This document shows positions 36,361-45,248 of a DNA stretch of 64,000 bases, piece after piece (positions within the stretch are counted from its first letter, which is position 1; every line of letters starts with the position of its first letter). The position numbers and the translations under genes were made by a program. This DNA comes from Solibacillus faecavium. GTDB lineage: Bacteria; Bacillota; Bacilli; Bacillales_A; Planococcaceae. Below the pieces are notes generated by a model. The model did no database searches. It was not told where the DNA came from and was given only the letters and a program-made list of their open reading frames with translations. The stretch is from contig NZ_JACSPZ010000004.1 in assembly GCF_014836905.1 (NCBI RefSeq), positions 248,001 to 312,000 of the forward strand. The letters run 5' to 3'.

Positions 36361-37182
36361 TTACACCGCCGCTTCAACAAATGCAAGTCGGATGGCCTGC
36401 GCTAATATAGCCATTGTTCGGTGAAGTTCTTCTTCCGTATTGTCAATACCGCCAAGTTCGATCAGCAACATATTCGGTGCAAGATCCTGGTTATAAACAC
36501 CATTCACATGATCCCCTTGTTGTTTTAATATGCCGCGTGAAATACCAGGTAACATGTTATTTAACTGTTTATCCAGCATTGTTGCATACGCTAAATTTGC
36601 TTCATATGCCGGGTGTTCCGCCCCCACGACAAATGCCACTTTTGCATAGCTTTCCTCATTCACTGTATGTGTAGTAGCCTTTTTCGGAACTGCATCACGA
36701 TGAAAATCAATTACCAGTCCGTATTCACGCTCTTCCAAATATTGTTTTAATATAGGGCGAGCAACTTTGTAGGCTTGAGGTAACCTTGCATCCACTAACT
36801 TCATTTCGTTCATTACATCAACATCGACAACATGTGGTGTAATTTCATTTAATTCGAAATAATACTGCATCATTTGCTGTAACGAGAAAATATTCATTTC
36901 CTCATCATATACTGCCTGCATCCCTTTAGTCTGTTTAACAATCGGCTTATACGACTCATGAGAATGTGTAAACATGAGTAATACATTAAATGGATCTGGA
37001 TTATATGGCGGTTCTTCGACTACAATTGGTAGCGGTTCTGCTGCAGCATAAACGACGTGTGTATTTTCAGATTTTTTTGTGGACATTTCATTATTTGGAA
37101 AAGGGAATTGCCCAATAATAATAGGCAGTGAAAATAAAAATAAGAACAATAATGAGAAGCGTTTTAGTTTCCGCAAACACAT
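36361..37182 (-). CDS. spoIIP: stage II sporulation protein P (SpoIIP)
   Basis: 273 residues: a short N-terminal membrane segment (about residues 8-27), then the amidase/endopeptidase domain with FTHSHESYKP, VIDFHRDAVP and MLLIELGGIDNTEEE. SpoIIP works with SpoIID and SpoIIM to remove septal peptidoglycan during engulfment. It is shorter than B. subtilis SpoIIP (about 400 residues), mainly in the region between the membrane anchor and the catalytic domain. It follows gpr, the usual order. ATG at 37182 with GGAG 8 bases upstream. Confidence 0.93.
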   Translation of the reverse strand: MCLRKLKRFSLLFLFLFSLPIIIGQFPFPNNEMSTKKSENTHVVYAAAEPLPIVVEEPPYNPDPFNVLLMFTHSHESYKPIVKQTKGMQAVYDEEMNIFSLQQMMQYYFELNEITPHVVDVDVMNEMKLVDARLPQAYKVARPILKQYLEEREYGLVIDFHRDAVPKKATTHTVNEESYAKVAFVVGAEHPAYEANLAYATMLDKQLNNMLPGISRGILKQQGDHVNGVYNQDLAPNMLLIELGGIDNTEEELHRTMAILAQAIRLAFVEAAV

Positions 37183-37272
37183 CACCCTTTCTCCAATACA
37201 ATATGGGGAAAGAGCAAAACTTAGAACGTATAACTAGTTTTTAGTGTATCTAAAATTTATTCTTTTCTAATT

Positions 37273-38301
37273 TTAAGTAGATTGTTTTTGCTCTATCCAT
37301 TTAAACAAACTTTCCCCTAACAAAAATGCATATTGACTCAGCCAAAAATCAACTTCTTTTGGTGTAACCATAAGTCGTTCAGGATGGGTACTAAATACTT
37401 CTTCAAATAATTGACGACGATCTTCTGTCGGCCAAGTCGCCCATTGTCCAAAAATCGGCTCCACTTTCGATAAATCCACTTCTTCATTCACAGGTGTCCA
37501 ATTTGTTACAGATAACTTCCCGGAAGGTTTACCCTTTTCTTGTATTTTTGCTGCGATTGACCTGAAAGCAACATCAATTGCATCTGCAATTAATATCGGT
37601 GCTTCTACAACTGTTGGAATTCCGATAGCTGTTACAGGTACACCTAGAACTTCCTTTGAAATTTCTTTTCGGTGGTTACCTACACCCCCACCAGGATGAA
37701 TACCAGTATCCGTTAATTGAATAGTTCTACATAAACGTGCACTGCCACTTGTTGCAAGTGCATCAATTATAATTACTAGCGATGGCTTTATTTTTTCTGT
37801 TAAAGCATGAATATAATCACTCGTTTCAAATCCTGTTTGTCCCGTTACGCCTGGCGCATATAAAATAAATTTAGGCTCCTGCAGTTCCGATTGTTTTTTA
37901 TGCATTGCATCAATAGTATATGGACCAATTGCATCTGGTGTAATCGTCTTATTTCCTAATCCTATGACTAAAATTTTTGATTCTGCAGTAATTTTTAAAT
38001 CTTTATGCAAGTCATGTAAATAATGGATTAGTGATTCCTGTAGTTGCGAAAAGCCATGTTGGTCTTCCGAAGTCAACGTAGGTATCGATAATGTAATATA
38101 CACTCCTTGTTTTTTACTAATTTGCTCTTGCCCAGCCGCATTTACTTCAACCTTTGTAATTTTTACTCGGTTTTGTTGCGACTCCTCCATATGAACGCCA
38201 CGTTCATGCTTTAATTTTTCCTTATCCGCCGGGGTTTGTTGAAGCAGTACTCCAGCTGTTTCATCAATTAAATCTGTGCGATTCCAATCTACTTTTTTCA
38301 T
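37273..38301 (-). CDS. gpr: germination protease Gpr
   Basis: 342 residues. Aspartic-type germination protease that cuts SASPs in the spore core early in germination; made as a zymogen with a short N-terminal propeptide. Family blocks such as LVIGLGNKTITPDAIGP, LYAPGVTGQTGFETSDYI and LVIIIDALATSGSARLCRTIQLTDTGIHPGGGVGNHR are visible. The open frame continues 57 codons upstream, but GGAGGTG before the ATG at 38301 and the family N-terminus (MKKVDWNRTDLIDE) fix the start. Its probable substrate is encoded in this window (sspE). Confidence 0.96.
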   Translation of the reverse strand: MKKVDWNRTDLIDETAGVLLQQTPADKEKLKHERGVHMEESQQNRVKITKVEVNAAGQEQISKKQGVYITLSIPTLTSEDQHGFSQLQESLIHYLHDLHKDLKITAESKILVIGLGNKTITPDAIGPYTIDAMHKKQSELQEPKFILYAPGVTGQTGFETSDYIHALTEKIKPSLVIIIDALATSGSARLCRTIQLTDTGIHPGGGVGNHRKEISKEVLGVPVTAIGIPTVVEAPILIADAIDVAFRSIAAKIQEKGKPSGKLSVTNWTPVNEEVDLSKVEPIFGQWATWPTEDRRQLFEEVFSTHPERLMVTPKEVDFWLSQYAFLLGESLFKWIEQKQST

Positions 38302-38465
38302 AATTGCACCTCCACATTCCAGTTTGTTCAAACTGTCAAGTAAATATTCTTTGCATTTATGTATTGCAATTCTTTCAATCCTTTGGTAGAATGATTTTTG
38401 TTGTATTGACACATGAAACAGTGAGAAAATACTCATCTCGTACCTAAATCTAGGAGGTGAAAGAA

Positions 38466-38714
38466 ATGCCAAACATTAAATCTGCTATTAAACGTGTAAA
38501 AGTTAACGAAAAAGCAAACGCTGCTAACGTACAAGCAAAATCTGCTATGCGTACTACAGTTAAAAAAGCTGAACAAGCGATCGCTACAGGTGCTGAAAAC
38601 ACTCAAGAATTAGTAGTTGCTGCTTCTAAAGCATTAGATAAAGCTGCTTCTAAAGGTCTTATTCACAAAAACGCGGCTTCTCGTAAAAAGTCTCGTTTAG
38701 CGAAAAAAGCTTAA
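38466..38714 (+). CDS. rpsT: 30S ribosomal protein S20
   Basis: 82 residues, very basic helical protein ([21 protein letters not shown] ... [11 protein letters not shown]) that binds 16S rRNA in the body of the small subunit. ATG at 38466 with AGGAGGTGA 6 bases upstream. Divergent from gpr, single gene with its own terminator. TTGACA about 60 bases upstream may be the -35 of its promoter. Confidence 0.98.
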   Translation: MPNIKSAIKRVKVNEKANAANVQAKSAMRTTVKKAEQAIATGAENTQELVVAASKALDKAASKGLIHKNAASRKKSRLAKKA

Positions 38715-38728
38715 TTGTAAAGTTATAA

Positions 38729-38761
38729 AGCCAACTGCGCATTTGTGCAGTTGGCTTTTTT
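38729..38761 (+). terminator. rpsT terminator
   Basis: Perfect 10-base stem AGCCAACTGC/GCAGTTGGCT followed by TTTTTCG. Confidence 0.92.
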
Positions 38762-38853
38762 CGTATTATATAATTAGTTTTATAGAACGCTACTAGTAGA
38801 ATCCACAAGTAGACGGGTAAATCTTACTTCAAAAAAATATATAAAAACTTTTC

Positions 38854-39864
38854 CTATAGCTTTCTCAATAAAAATAGTTCTAAGTGGCGTTCGCGATTGC
38901 CACCTGTGGTTTTTAGTTGAAGATCAACCTCAGCCAGACTGTACAGTGCTTGGAGTAATCGTTGATCCGTTGGACGGCTTCTTTGATTCGAAATAATTTG
39001 GACACGGTAAGGATGAATTTTTAGTTGCTTTGCAATTTGTTGCTGATGATAGCCCTTTTTTTGCAAATAGAAAACTTGTGTCATTGTACGAATATTACTT
39101 GCAAGTAATCCAACGAGTTTGATCGGTTCTTCTTTTTGGCGCAATAAATCATGATAAATTTTAAGTGCCTCTTCCTGATTATGTTCCAAATAGGCATTCA
39201 GCATTTTGAAAGCATCATGTTCAAGTGTCTTCGCTACTAAATCTTCCACAAGTTCACGTGTAATTTCCAACTCTTCCCCTAAATATAACGCCATCTTTTC
39301 TATTTCCATTTGTAGTTGGAGCATATTAGGCCCCACCATTTCAAGCAATTTCACGATTGCTTCATCCGTAATGGCTTTCCCATGAATCCTCGCTTCATTT
39401 TGCACCCAAACATTTAAATCATTATTTTGAGGTGTTTGCGCAAGGATAACCGTACATTTATCCTTCATAAGCTTCGTGATTTTTTTTCGTTCATCCAATT
39501 TTTCGTATGGAGCTATAAATACCGTAATTGCAGTATCGGTAGGATGCTCGAGCCAGCTTTCAAGACGTTTTAAGTCATGTTCAATCTTTTCTTTTCCTTT
39601 TTCAGTTGCTTTTAAAAAAGATGTATTTTTGGCGATTATCAGTTTGCGTTCTGAAAAAAACGGGATTGTGTCCGCTTCATCAATGACATAATCTATCGGT
39701 TGTTCATTTAAATCAAAGGTCATCACTTCTGCTTCTTCCTCTTTTTGAAGTGCAGATTTCAATTGCTTTATTGTTTCATCTATAAAATAAGATTCTTCTC
39801 CTACAAGCAAGTAAACCGGTGCGAAATTCCCTTTTTTAAAATCCTGCCATATTTTTGTTATCAT
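38854..39864 (-). CDS. holA: DNA polymerase III delta subunit
   Basis: 336 residues. Clamp-loader subunit that opens the beta clamp. The N-terminal PVYLLVGEESYFIDE is typical, with an AAA+-like domain lacking a working P-loop and the C-terminal collar domain (IKLVGLLASNIRTMTQVFYLQKKGY). Position between rpsT and yqzM/comEC is conserved in Bacillales (B. subtilis yqeN). Confidence 0.94.
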   Translation of the reverse strand: MITKIWQDFKKGNFAPVYLLVGEESYFIDETIKQLKSALQKEEEAEVMTFDLNEQPIDYVIDEADTIPFFSERKLIIAKNTSFLKATEKGKEKIEHDLKRLESWLEHPTDTAITVFIAPYEKLDERKKITKLMKDKCTVILAQTPQNNDLNVWVQNEARIHGKAITDEAIVKLLEMVGPNMLQLQMEIEKMALYLGEELEITRELVEDLVAKTLEHDAFKMLNAYLEHNQEEALKIYHDLLRQKEEPIKLVGLLASNIRTMTQVFYLQKKGYHQQQIAKQLKIHPYRVQIISNQRSRPTDQRLLQALYSLAEVDLQLKTTGGNRERHLELFLLRKL

Positions 39865-40054
39865 CTGGGGAACCTCCTTTACTTTCGTATTTCTTAGTAT
39901 AACATTTTTTAATTAATTGAGAATGTACAGATTCGCTTACAATCCTACAGAACAGGAAAAACAAATTAAAATAACAAGCTAATTACTTTGTGGACTTTTC
40001 TTGAAATTTACACTTATTATTATCACCAATAAAAGGAATAATTAGCATTTCATA

Positions 40055-40083
40055 TAGCATTTTTAATTAGATTATTCTATAAT
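40055..40083 (+). promoter_or_regulatory. possible yqzM promoter
   Basis: TAGCAT, 17 bases, then a perfect TATAAT (40078-40083), ending 24 bases before the yqzM start. Confidence 0.45.
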
Positions 40084-40107
40084 GATTGAAGATTAGGAGG
40101 GATACTT

Positions 40108-40281
40108 ATGGCAGGACATCAAGATCCAAACTATGTAACTGAAAACCCATTTGAAGGTCGTGGCCGTGCGATGAAAGGCAACGACTTCCCAGATGCTGGT
40201 TACGGTTTCGTAATTGGTGGCGGTTTCTTTATTACAATTTTTATCATTGCAATTATTGTAGAAGCAGCTACACGTATGTAA
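40108..40281 (+). CDS. yqzM: YqzM family small membrane protein
   Basis: 57 residues. A polar N-terminal half (MAGHQDPNYVTENPFEGRG) is followed by one hydrophobic membrane span (about residues 33-53, GFVIGGGFFITIFIIAIIVE). It has a strong TAGGAGGG site and a terminator directly after the stop. The single-span shape and location between holA and comEC match B. subtilis yqzM, although the N-terminal part is longer and differs. Function unknown. Confidence 0.85.
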   Translation: MAGHQDPNYVTENPFEGRGRAMKGNDFPDAGYGFVIGGGFFITIFIIAIIVEAATRM

Positions 40282-40285
40282 TCCT

Positions 40286-40333
40286 AAAATGGAGTGATTT
40301 CTATTATTTACATAGAAATCACTCCATTTTTAT
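40286..40333 (+). terminator. yqzM terminator
   Basis: 18-base perfect stem around AAAATGGAGTGATTTCTA with a 9-base loop and trailing T run. Confidence 0.93.
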
Positions 40334-40337
40334 AGTT

Positions 40338-40431
40338 CATCACCATAAGTGGCTTTAGCACTGTCTTGCCGTAGCCCACCAATCCATCAACTGAAATTTT
40401 ATTAGAAAAGCAACCCCATGTTATGGTGATG
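40338..40431. mobile_element. MITE-like element, short copy, after comEC
   Basis: 94 bases bounded by the inverted repeats CATCACCATAA (40338-40348) and TTATGGTGATG (40421-40431). Read on the minus strand, its first 65 bases align with the left part of the longer element at 57963-58275: shared CACCATAACATGGGG, TTTTCTAATAAA, and ATTGGTGGGCTACGG. It ends 8 bases after the comEC stop codon. Most simply it is an internally deleted relative of the longer copy. No open frame and no clear target duplication. Confidence 0.75.
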
Positions 40432-40439
40432 AGCCACTT

Positions 40440-42755
40440 TTATTGCAAATAAATTGAATTCGATTTTTCTATTGCCATCTCACCTTTTTTTATCGTTACT
40501 TCTATCGTTCCTTCCATTCCAGTTGTTACGTGTGGGATATTGTATGATTCAAAACGATTTACTACATCAATATGCGGATGATTGTACCGATTGTTTTCCC
40601 CAGCCATAAACACTGCAAATTTCGGGTTTGTCAGCGCAACAAACTCTTCAATGCTTGAAGTTTTGCTCCCATGATGACCGGCCTTTAACAAATCAATATT
40701 CCTTAGCTTTTCTGTATATAGTTGAATTAATTGCTGTTCCCCTTCTTTTTCAAGATCTCCTGTAAACAGTGCCTTATACTGATTATGCGTTACCAGAATA
40801 ACAAGCGAATCATTATTCCCTTCGTATTCAATATCAACAGGCCATAAATACTCAAACGTCGTCGTACCAACATTCCAGTAATCCCCTGCCATCTTTTCGA
40901 TAAGTTTTGTATTTGTATTCTTCAGTTCCTGTAAAAAATCATTCATTACAGGCTTTGAAATAGAGCCTGGCGTCACATGTACCTCTTTCACAAGCACCTC
41001 TCGCAGAACCTCTTCAGCCCCTTCTACATGGTCGGCATCGGCATGAGATAATACAAATGTATCAATTGACTGTATGCCACGCCCTTTTAAATAAGGTACT
41101 ACTATTTGCCGACCCACCTCATATGGCGTTTGACGCTCTTTCCATTTCTCCTGATCAAATCTTAATAACCCTCCTGCATCAATCACTATAACGGATTTCC
41201 GGTAAGGTAATTCAATAACAATGCAGTCTCCCTGCCCTACATTTACAAAGGCAATTTTTAAATCATTATGCCAATAGGACTGAAAATGGAAAAGCAATGC
41301 AGGCATTACTAAAAGTAAAATTGCTTTTAATATCTCTTGTTTATCAAGGAAATAGAAGGTAATGAAAACAGAGCTGTACAATATGACAAGCCATATAATC
41401 GATGGTTTTCCCGGGTTCCACATTTGGACAATCGGCTGTTGAATGAAGAAGATGAAGTTTGTAAGTGCTGTTCGCAATGGCTCATATAGGTGAAAAATAA
41501 TAGAATCAAACGGGAGTGGCAAAAACGTAAGAATTAAAACAACAAGATTAATCGGAAGAATTACAAAAGAAAATAGTGGCACAAAGAAAATATTCGCTAT
41601 AAAAGATGAAAGACTGATTTCAAAAAAATGAAACAGTAACAGTGGGTAAACGAGGATTTGACATACAAAGGTAATAAAAAATGATTGAACCAAGAAGTTA
41701 GAATACCGCGCTAAAATTCGATTCGAGTAGACTAGACTGTATGTAGCTAAATAGGAAAGCTGGAAACCTACTTGAAAAATAATACCGGGCTCCAATAGGA
41801 CAAAAATGATAAAACTTATTGACAGGGCGTCATCCATTGGAATATTCCACCGTAAATACCGAGCAAGCATGATAAATTCCACAACACTTACCGCACGCCA
41901 TATTGATGGAGCACCTCCTGCTACAACCGCATACATCGGTAATATGGCAAGAAGCAGAATTGTGGCTGGTTCCCTACGAATGCCCAAACGTAATAACAAC
42001 TGGAAAAATAGGAAAGAAACGAGGGCGACATGAAGTCCTGAAATCGCAAATAAATGTGTAATCCCTAACTTTTGGTACGCTCTATTTAATTCATCATCGA
42101 CATTATGTTGTAAACCGATTAAAAGGGCCTGTGCCTCAGCAACAAGCGAAGGAGGGAATGTATCTTCAATATGGAGCCTCAATCGAAAGCGTTGGTCATA
42201 TAAAGGCTGGAACAAAGAGTTTTCCTTGTCCACAAAAGTTAGATGTTGAATTTCGATAATTCCTCGGGCATTTTTACTTTGTAAATATCGACCCATAGAA
42301 AAGCCATAGCGGTGTGCGGGAATAGATGGGGATACTTGCTCTCCGGCAACAAAAAAATTCGTACCAGCGAGTTGCTGGGCTTCCAGGAGCTGCTTTTCCT
42401 GTTCACTTTTTATTTCGTAGGTTACATATAGCTTTTCGCCCTCTTCATTGGTCATAAAACCTCGCAGCATAACACCGTTAATTTTGTATTCATCAGACCA
42501 TGTCAAGATTGCGGGAAGTTCTACCGGCACCAAAAGCTTGTTTACTTCTTGGGTGAAAAAAAAATAACTCACAACGCCCGTAGAAAAAATTAAGACAAGA
42601 TGTATTTTGAGGAAACGCTTATAATGACAAAATAACAACAATATAACTAATAATATAAGTAGCCTTATCGATTCAAATGCAGCAATTGCACTAATACAAA
42701 TCGACAAGGCATAAAATATCCACTTATGCTTGAACAAGTTTACCAAATAAAGCAT
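40440..42755 (-). CDS. comEC: ComEC DNA uptake channel
   Basis: 771 residues. N-terminal membrane segments and an OB-like region, the multi-span competence domain with HLFAISGLHVALVSFL, and a C-terminal metallo-beta-lactamase-like domain (GQGDCIVIELP, LSHADADHVEGAEE, KAGHHGSKTS). It carries single-stranded DNA across the membrane during transformation. It starts inside the end of comEB (overlap 32 bases) with GAGGAG 7 bases before the ATG. Full length, so competence machinery appears intact here. Confidence 0.97.
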   Translation of the reverse strand: MLYLVNLFKHKWIFYALSICISAIAAFESIRLLILLVILLLFCHYKRFLKIHLVLIFSTGVVSYFFFTQEVNKLLVPVELPAILTWSDEYKINGVMLRGFMTNEEGEKLYVTYEIKSEQEKQLLEAQQLAGTNFFVAGEQVSPSIPAHRYGFSMGRYLQSKNARGIIEIQHLTFVDKENSLFQPLYDQRFRLRLHIEDTFPPSLVAEAQALLIGLQHNVDDELNRAYQKLGITHLFAISGLHVALVSFLFFQLLLRLGIRREPATILLLAILPMYAVVAGGAPSIWRAVSVVEFIMLARYLRWNIPMDDALSISFIIFVLLEPGIIFQVGFQLSYLATYSLVYSNRILARYSNFLVQSFFITFVCQILVYPLLLFHFFEISLSSFIANIFFVPLFSFVILPINLVVLILTFLPLPFDSIIFHLYEPLRTALTNFIFFIQQPIVQMWNPGKPSIIWLVILYSSVFITFYFLDKQEILKAILLLVMPALLFHFQSYWHNDLKIAFVNVGQGDCIVIELPYRKSVIVIDAGGLLRFDQEKWKERQTPYEVGRQIVVPYLKGRGIQSIDTFVLSHADADHVEGAEEVLREVLVKEVHVTPGSISKPVMNDFLQELKNTNTKLIEKMAGDYWNVGTTTFEYLWPVDIEYEGNNDSLVILVTHNQYKALFTGDLEKEGEQQLIQLYTEKLRNIDLLKAGHHGSKTSSIEEFVALTNPKFAVFMAGENNRYNHPHIDVVNRFESYNIPHVTTGMEGTIEVTIKKGEMAIEKSNSIYLQ

Positions 42756-43299
42756 GCATCTTCTCCTCTAAAGGGAGCAACTGTTCATTACTTGCACCTA
42801 ACTCACGAAGCTTCTCGAGCATTTCAAATGTTAAGGCAAACTTTTCATCTTGCAGAAAATCTATTTTTGCTTCATCGAATGGGATGTGCTGAACATGGAC
42901 ATCAGCCTTCTTGAATAGTTCCAAAGCATATACATTATTTTTATAATCTTTTGCATAGTACACGTTTTTAATTCCTGCTTGAATAATCGTCTTCGAACAA
43001 GGTAAGCATGGAAAATGCGTCACATATAGGTCCGCCCCATTTGCTGGTGTACCATATTTCGCACATTGCAACAGCGCATTCGTTTCAGCATGGACTGTTC
43101 TGACACAATGATTGTCCACTACATAGCACCCTTCTTCAATACAGTGTTCATCACCGGAGATTGAACCATTGTATCCACCGGCAATAATACGCTTCTCTCT
43201 CACAATAGTTGCCCCTACTGCAAGACGGGCACATGTACTTCTTAATGCAAGTAAATGGCTTTGTGCCATAAAAAATTGATCCCAAGTAATTCGCTCCAT
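42724..43299 (-). CDS. comEB: ComEB, dCMP deaminase-type protein
   Basis: 191 residues. Zinc-dependent deaminase motifs: HAETNALLQCAKYG (zinc His and proton-shuttle Glu) and FPCLPCSKTII (zinc cysteines), with further Cys/His at DEHCIEEGC. It is named for its place in the comE operon; B. subtilis ComEB is dispensable for uptake but resembles dCMP deaminase. ATG at 43299 (GGGGGTT upstream) chosen over a start 20 codons earlier. Confidence 0.93.
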   Translation of the reverse strand: MERITWDQFFMAQSHLLALRSTCARLAVGATIVREKRIIAGGYNGSISGDEHCIEEGCYVVDNHCVRTVHAETNALLQCAKYGTPANGADLYVTHFPCLPCSKTIIQAGIKNVYYAKDYKNNVYALELFKKADVHVQHIPFDEAKIDFLQDEKFALTFEMLEKLRELGASNEQLLPLEEKMHALFGKLVQA

Positions 43300-43383
43300 A
43301 TGATAACCCCCAAAATTTATATCACTTATCAGTTTATACATAGTTCCAACCATTCGCAATGTATGATTTTTTGAAATTTCACT

Positions 43384-44043
43384 TTATTTTACATCAATTA
43401 AGTCCTTTAACTGCTCAAATGTTTTATCCCCGATGCCGGTTACCTGTTTTAAATCATCTACTTTTTGAAAATTTCCGTGTTCTGATCGATGCTGAATAAT
43501 TGCACTAGCTTTTGAAGGTCCTACGCCAGGCAATTGGGTTAACTCTGATTCAGTTGCTTTATTTATATTGATTTTCCCTGAGCTGTTACCACTGCTTGTA
43601 GAATTTGTTTCCGTCATTTGCAGAAGCAGTTCCATTTCTTCCAATGCATCTTCACTAGAATTAGGAATATAGACAACCATTTCATCCTGTAATTTTTGCG
43701 CATGGTTAATAAGTATTGGATTTGCATCATCCGTATAGCCCCCTGCCGCTTCAATTGCATCGACAATTCGCTGCTCTTCTGACAAGGTATAAACACCCGG
43801 ATATTTTACTGCGCCTTTTACATCAACAATAATTGTTTGTGGAGTGTCTTCCAATTCTGTTTCCGGAATATTTGGAGTAGAGCCAATAGTAGCCATGGCC
43901 ATTTGGTCAATTGTTTCAATCGTGGCACTGTTCGAGGAATCTTGAATAAAAAAGAAATAGACAACTATTACCGCAAGTACACTACCAAAAATAGTGATTT
44001 GCTTTTTATACTTCTCCACAAATGGCTGCAAATTAAAAAACAC
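43384..44043 (-). CDS. comEA: ComEA DNA receptor
   Basis: 219 residues: N-terminal membrane anchor (about 15-35), SLBB-like domain around DVKGAVKYPGVYTLSEEQR, a Ser/Asn-rich linker, and tandem helix-hairpin-helix motifs (LTQLPGVGPSKASAIIQHR, LKQVTGIGDKTFEQL) that bind double-stranded DNA outside the membrane. The start may be GTG at 44043 (only 1-2 bases from AAAGG) or TTG at 44031, which has better spacing. A perfect 13-base inverted repeat spans its leader. Confidence 0.95.
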   Translation of the reverse strand: MFFNLQPFVEKYKKQITIFGSVLAVIVVYFFFIQDSSNSATIETIDQMAMATIGSTPNIPETELEDTPQTIIVDVKGAVKYPGVYTLSEEQRIVDAIEAAGGYTDDANPILINHAQKLQDEMVVYIPNSSEDALEEMELLLQMTETNSTSSGNSSGKININKATESELTQLPGVGPSKASAIIQHRSEHGNFQKVDDLKQVTGIGDKTFEQLKDLIDVK

Positions 44044-44045
44044 CC

Positions 44046-44110
44046 TTTCATAAAGAAGGTTTTATATATGGAGCTTACTTCCACTATACAAATTTCACTT
44101 CTTTATGAAA
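44046..44110. repeat. inverted repeat in the comEA leader
   Basis: TTTCATAAAGAAG (44046-44058) and its exact complement CTTCTTTATGAAA (44098-44110) enclose 39 bases. The inner arm overlaps the comEA ribosome-binding region, so pairing in mRNA could hide it; alternatively the arms are two operator half-sites. Confidence 0.6.
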
Positions 44111-44122
44111 AGGTATTTCATC

Positions 44123-44151
44123 TAAAACTGCCGAAACATTCTTTTTCGGGC
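44123..44151 (-). terminator. terminator of the yqeM methyltransferase gene
   Basis: Stem GCCGAAA/TTTCGGC (one extra C) with minus-strand AGTTTTAG after it; a weak-to-moderate terminator separating the yqe and comE operons. Confidence 0.6.
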
Positions 44152-44158
44152 ATTTTAT

Positions 44159-44896
44159 TTATTTTACAGCACGGATAAAAATCCGTTCACTTTCTTCAGT
44201 CGGCTCGGCTTTTGTCCAATCAGCCGAAACCTCGACATGTGAGAAACCAATTTCTTTTAGCCAAATAACATATTGTTCATAGTTAAAAGTTCTTTGAAAG
44301 TGTTCTTCATCAAATCGTTCATATAAACCATTTTCTGTCTGTAAGAAAAATGTCATTTGATGATAGACTGAATGTGGATACTCCCCATGCTCTGTATGCC
44401 ATACATAGGAAATATCTCCGTCATCATACGTAAATGGACCGTCTAAGAAAATAGCGTCCATCTTATATAACGAGTGCACATCAAAAAATAATTGTCCTCC
44501 AGTACGAAGACTTTCAAAAATCCGTTTTAATGTTTCGATGACTTGATGTTCTTCTTTTACGTAATTAATCGAATCTATTGGAATGATTGCCACATCCAAG
44601 TCACTGAAACCGTCTAGTTCGTCCATCGACATTGCATAAAGTGGTATTGTAACCCCATTGACATCCATACGAGCACTTGCAATCGAAAGCATTTCCTCAG
44701 ATAAATCGATACCTGATACATTGTAGCCTGCTTGATGCAATAATAAAGCAAGTGTTCCAGTACCACAGCCAATATCCAATAAATTTTTATAGTTCTGTGC
44801 AGGGGCATGCGATTGAATCCACTCCACATATTCCGCGTACGGGATATCTGTCATCAATTCATCGTATACTTCTGCAAAACGCTCATAACTATTCAT
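44159..44896 (-). CDS. yqeM: SAM-dependent methyltransferase YqeM
   Basis: 245 residues, class I methyltransferase with NLLDIGCGTGTLALLL (SAM motif I) and VSGIDLSEEML (motif II). The substrate is unknown. It overlaps rsfS by 8 bases at the end of the yqeH-aroE-yhbY-nadD-yqeK-rsfS-yqeM series, identical to B. subtilis order just upstream of comER/comEA. Confidence 0.9.
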   Translation of the reverse strand: MNSYERFAEVYDELMTDIPYAEYVEWIQSHAPAQNYKNLLDIGCGTGTLALLLHQAGYNVSGIDLSEEMLSIASARMDVNGVTIPLYAMSMDELDGFSDLDVAIIPIDSINYVKEEHQVIETLKRIFESLRTGGQLFFDVHSLYKMDAIFLDGPFTYDDGDISYVWHTEHGEYPHSVYHQMTFFLQTENGLYERFDEEHFQRTFNYEQYVIWLKEIGFSHVEVSADWTKAEPTEESERIFIRAVK

Positions 44897-45242
44897 TATC
44901 AGCTTGTGGTGCGTCTAATTGTGCTGCATCTCCCCATAAACGCTCCAAGTTATAGTATGCACGCTCATCTTTGTGGAAAATATGCGCAACAACATCCCCC
45001 ATATCAACTAAAATCCAACGAGCTGTATCAAAGCCTTCCAATTTACGAACAGTGTAGCCCGCTTCTTCAGCTTTTTCTTTAATTTCTCTTGCAATAGCCT
45101 GTACTTGGCGTTCTGAACTACCTTCTGCAATGATGAAGTAGTCAGCTAATAAAGAAATCCCCTGCATATTTAGGGCAACAATATCTTCCCCGCGCTTGTC
45201 ATCTATTGCTTTGTACGTAATATTTAATAACGTTTCATTCAT
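44889..45242 (-). CDS. rsfS: ribosome silencing factor RsfS
   Basis: 117 residues, the Iojap/DUF143 fold with DKRGEDIVALNMQGISLLADYFIIAEG and VRKLEGFDTARWILVDMGDVVAHIF. It binds ribosomal protein L14 and blocks subunit joining when nutrients are short. Starts 6 bases after yqeK, within the yqe operon. Confidence 0.95.
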   Translation of the reverse strand: MNETLLNITYKAIDDKRGEDIVALNMQGISLLADYFIIAEGSSERQVQAIAREIKEKAEEAGYTVRKLEGFDTARWILVDMGDVVAHIFHKDERAYYNLERLWGDAAQLDAPQADNE

Positions 45243-45248
45243 GTATGT

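Noticed and set aside
38302-38472. 57-codon upstream extension of gpr
   Set aside because: No family similarity, overlaps the rpsT promoter region, while the ATG at 38301 has GGAGGTG at proper spacing.
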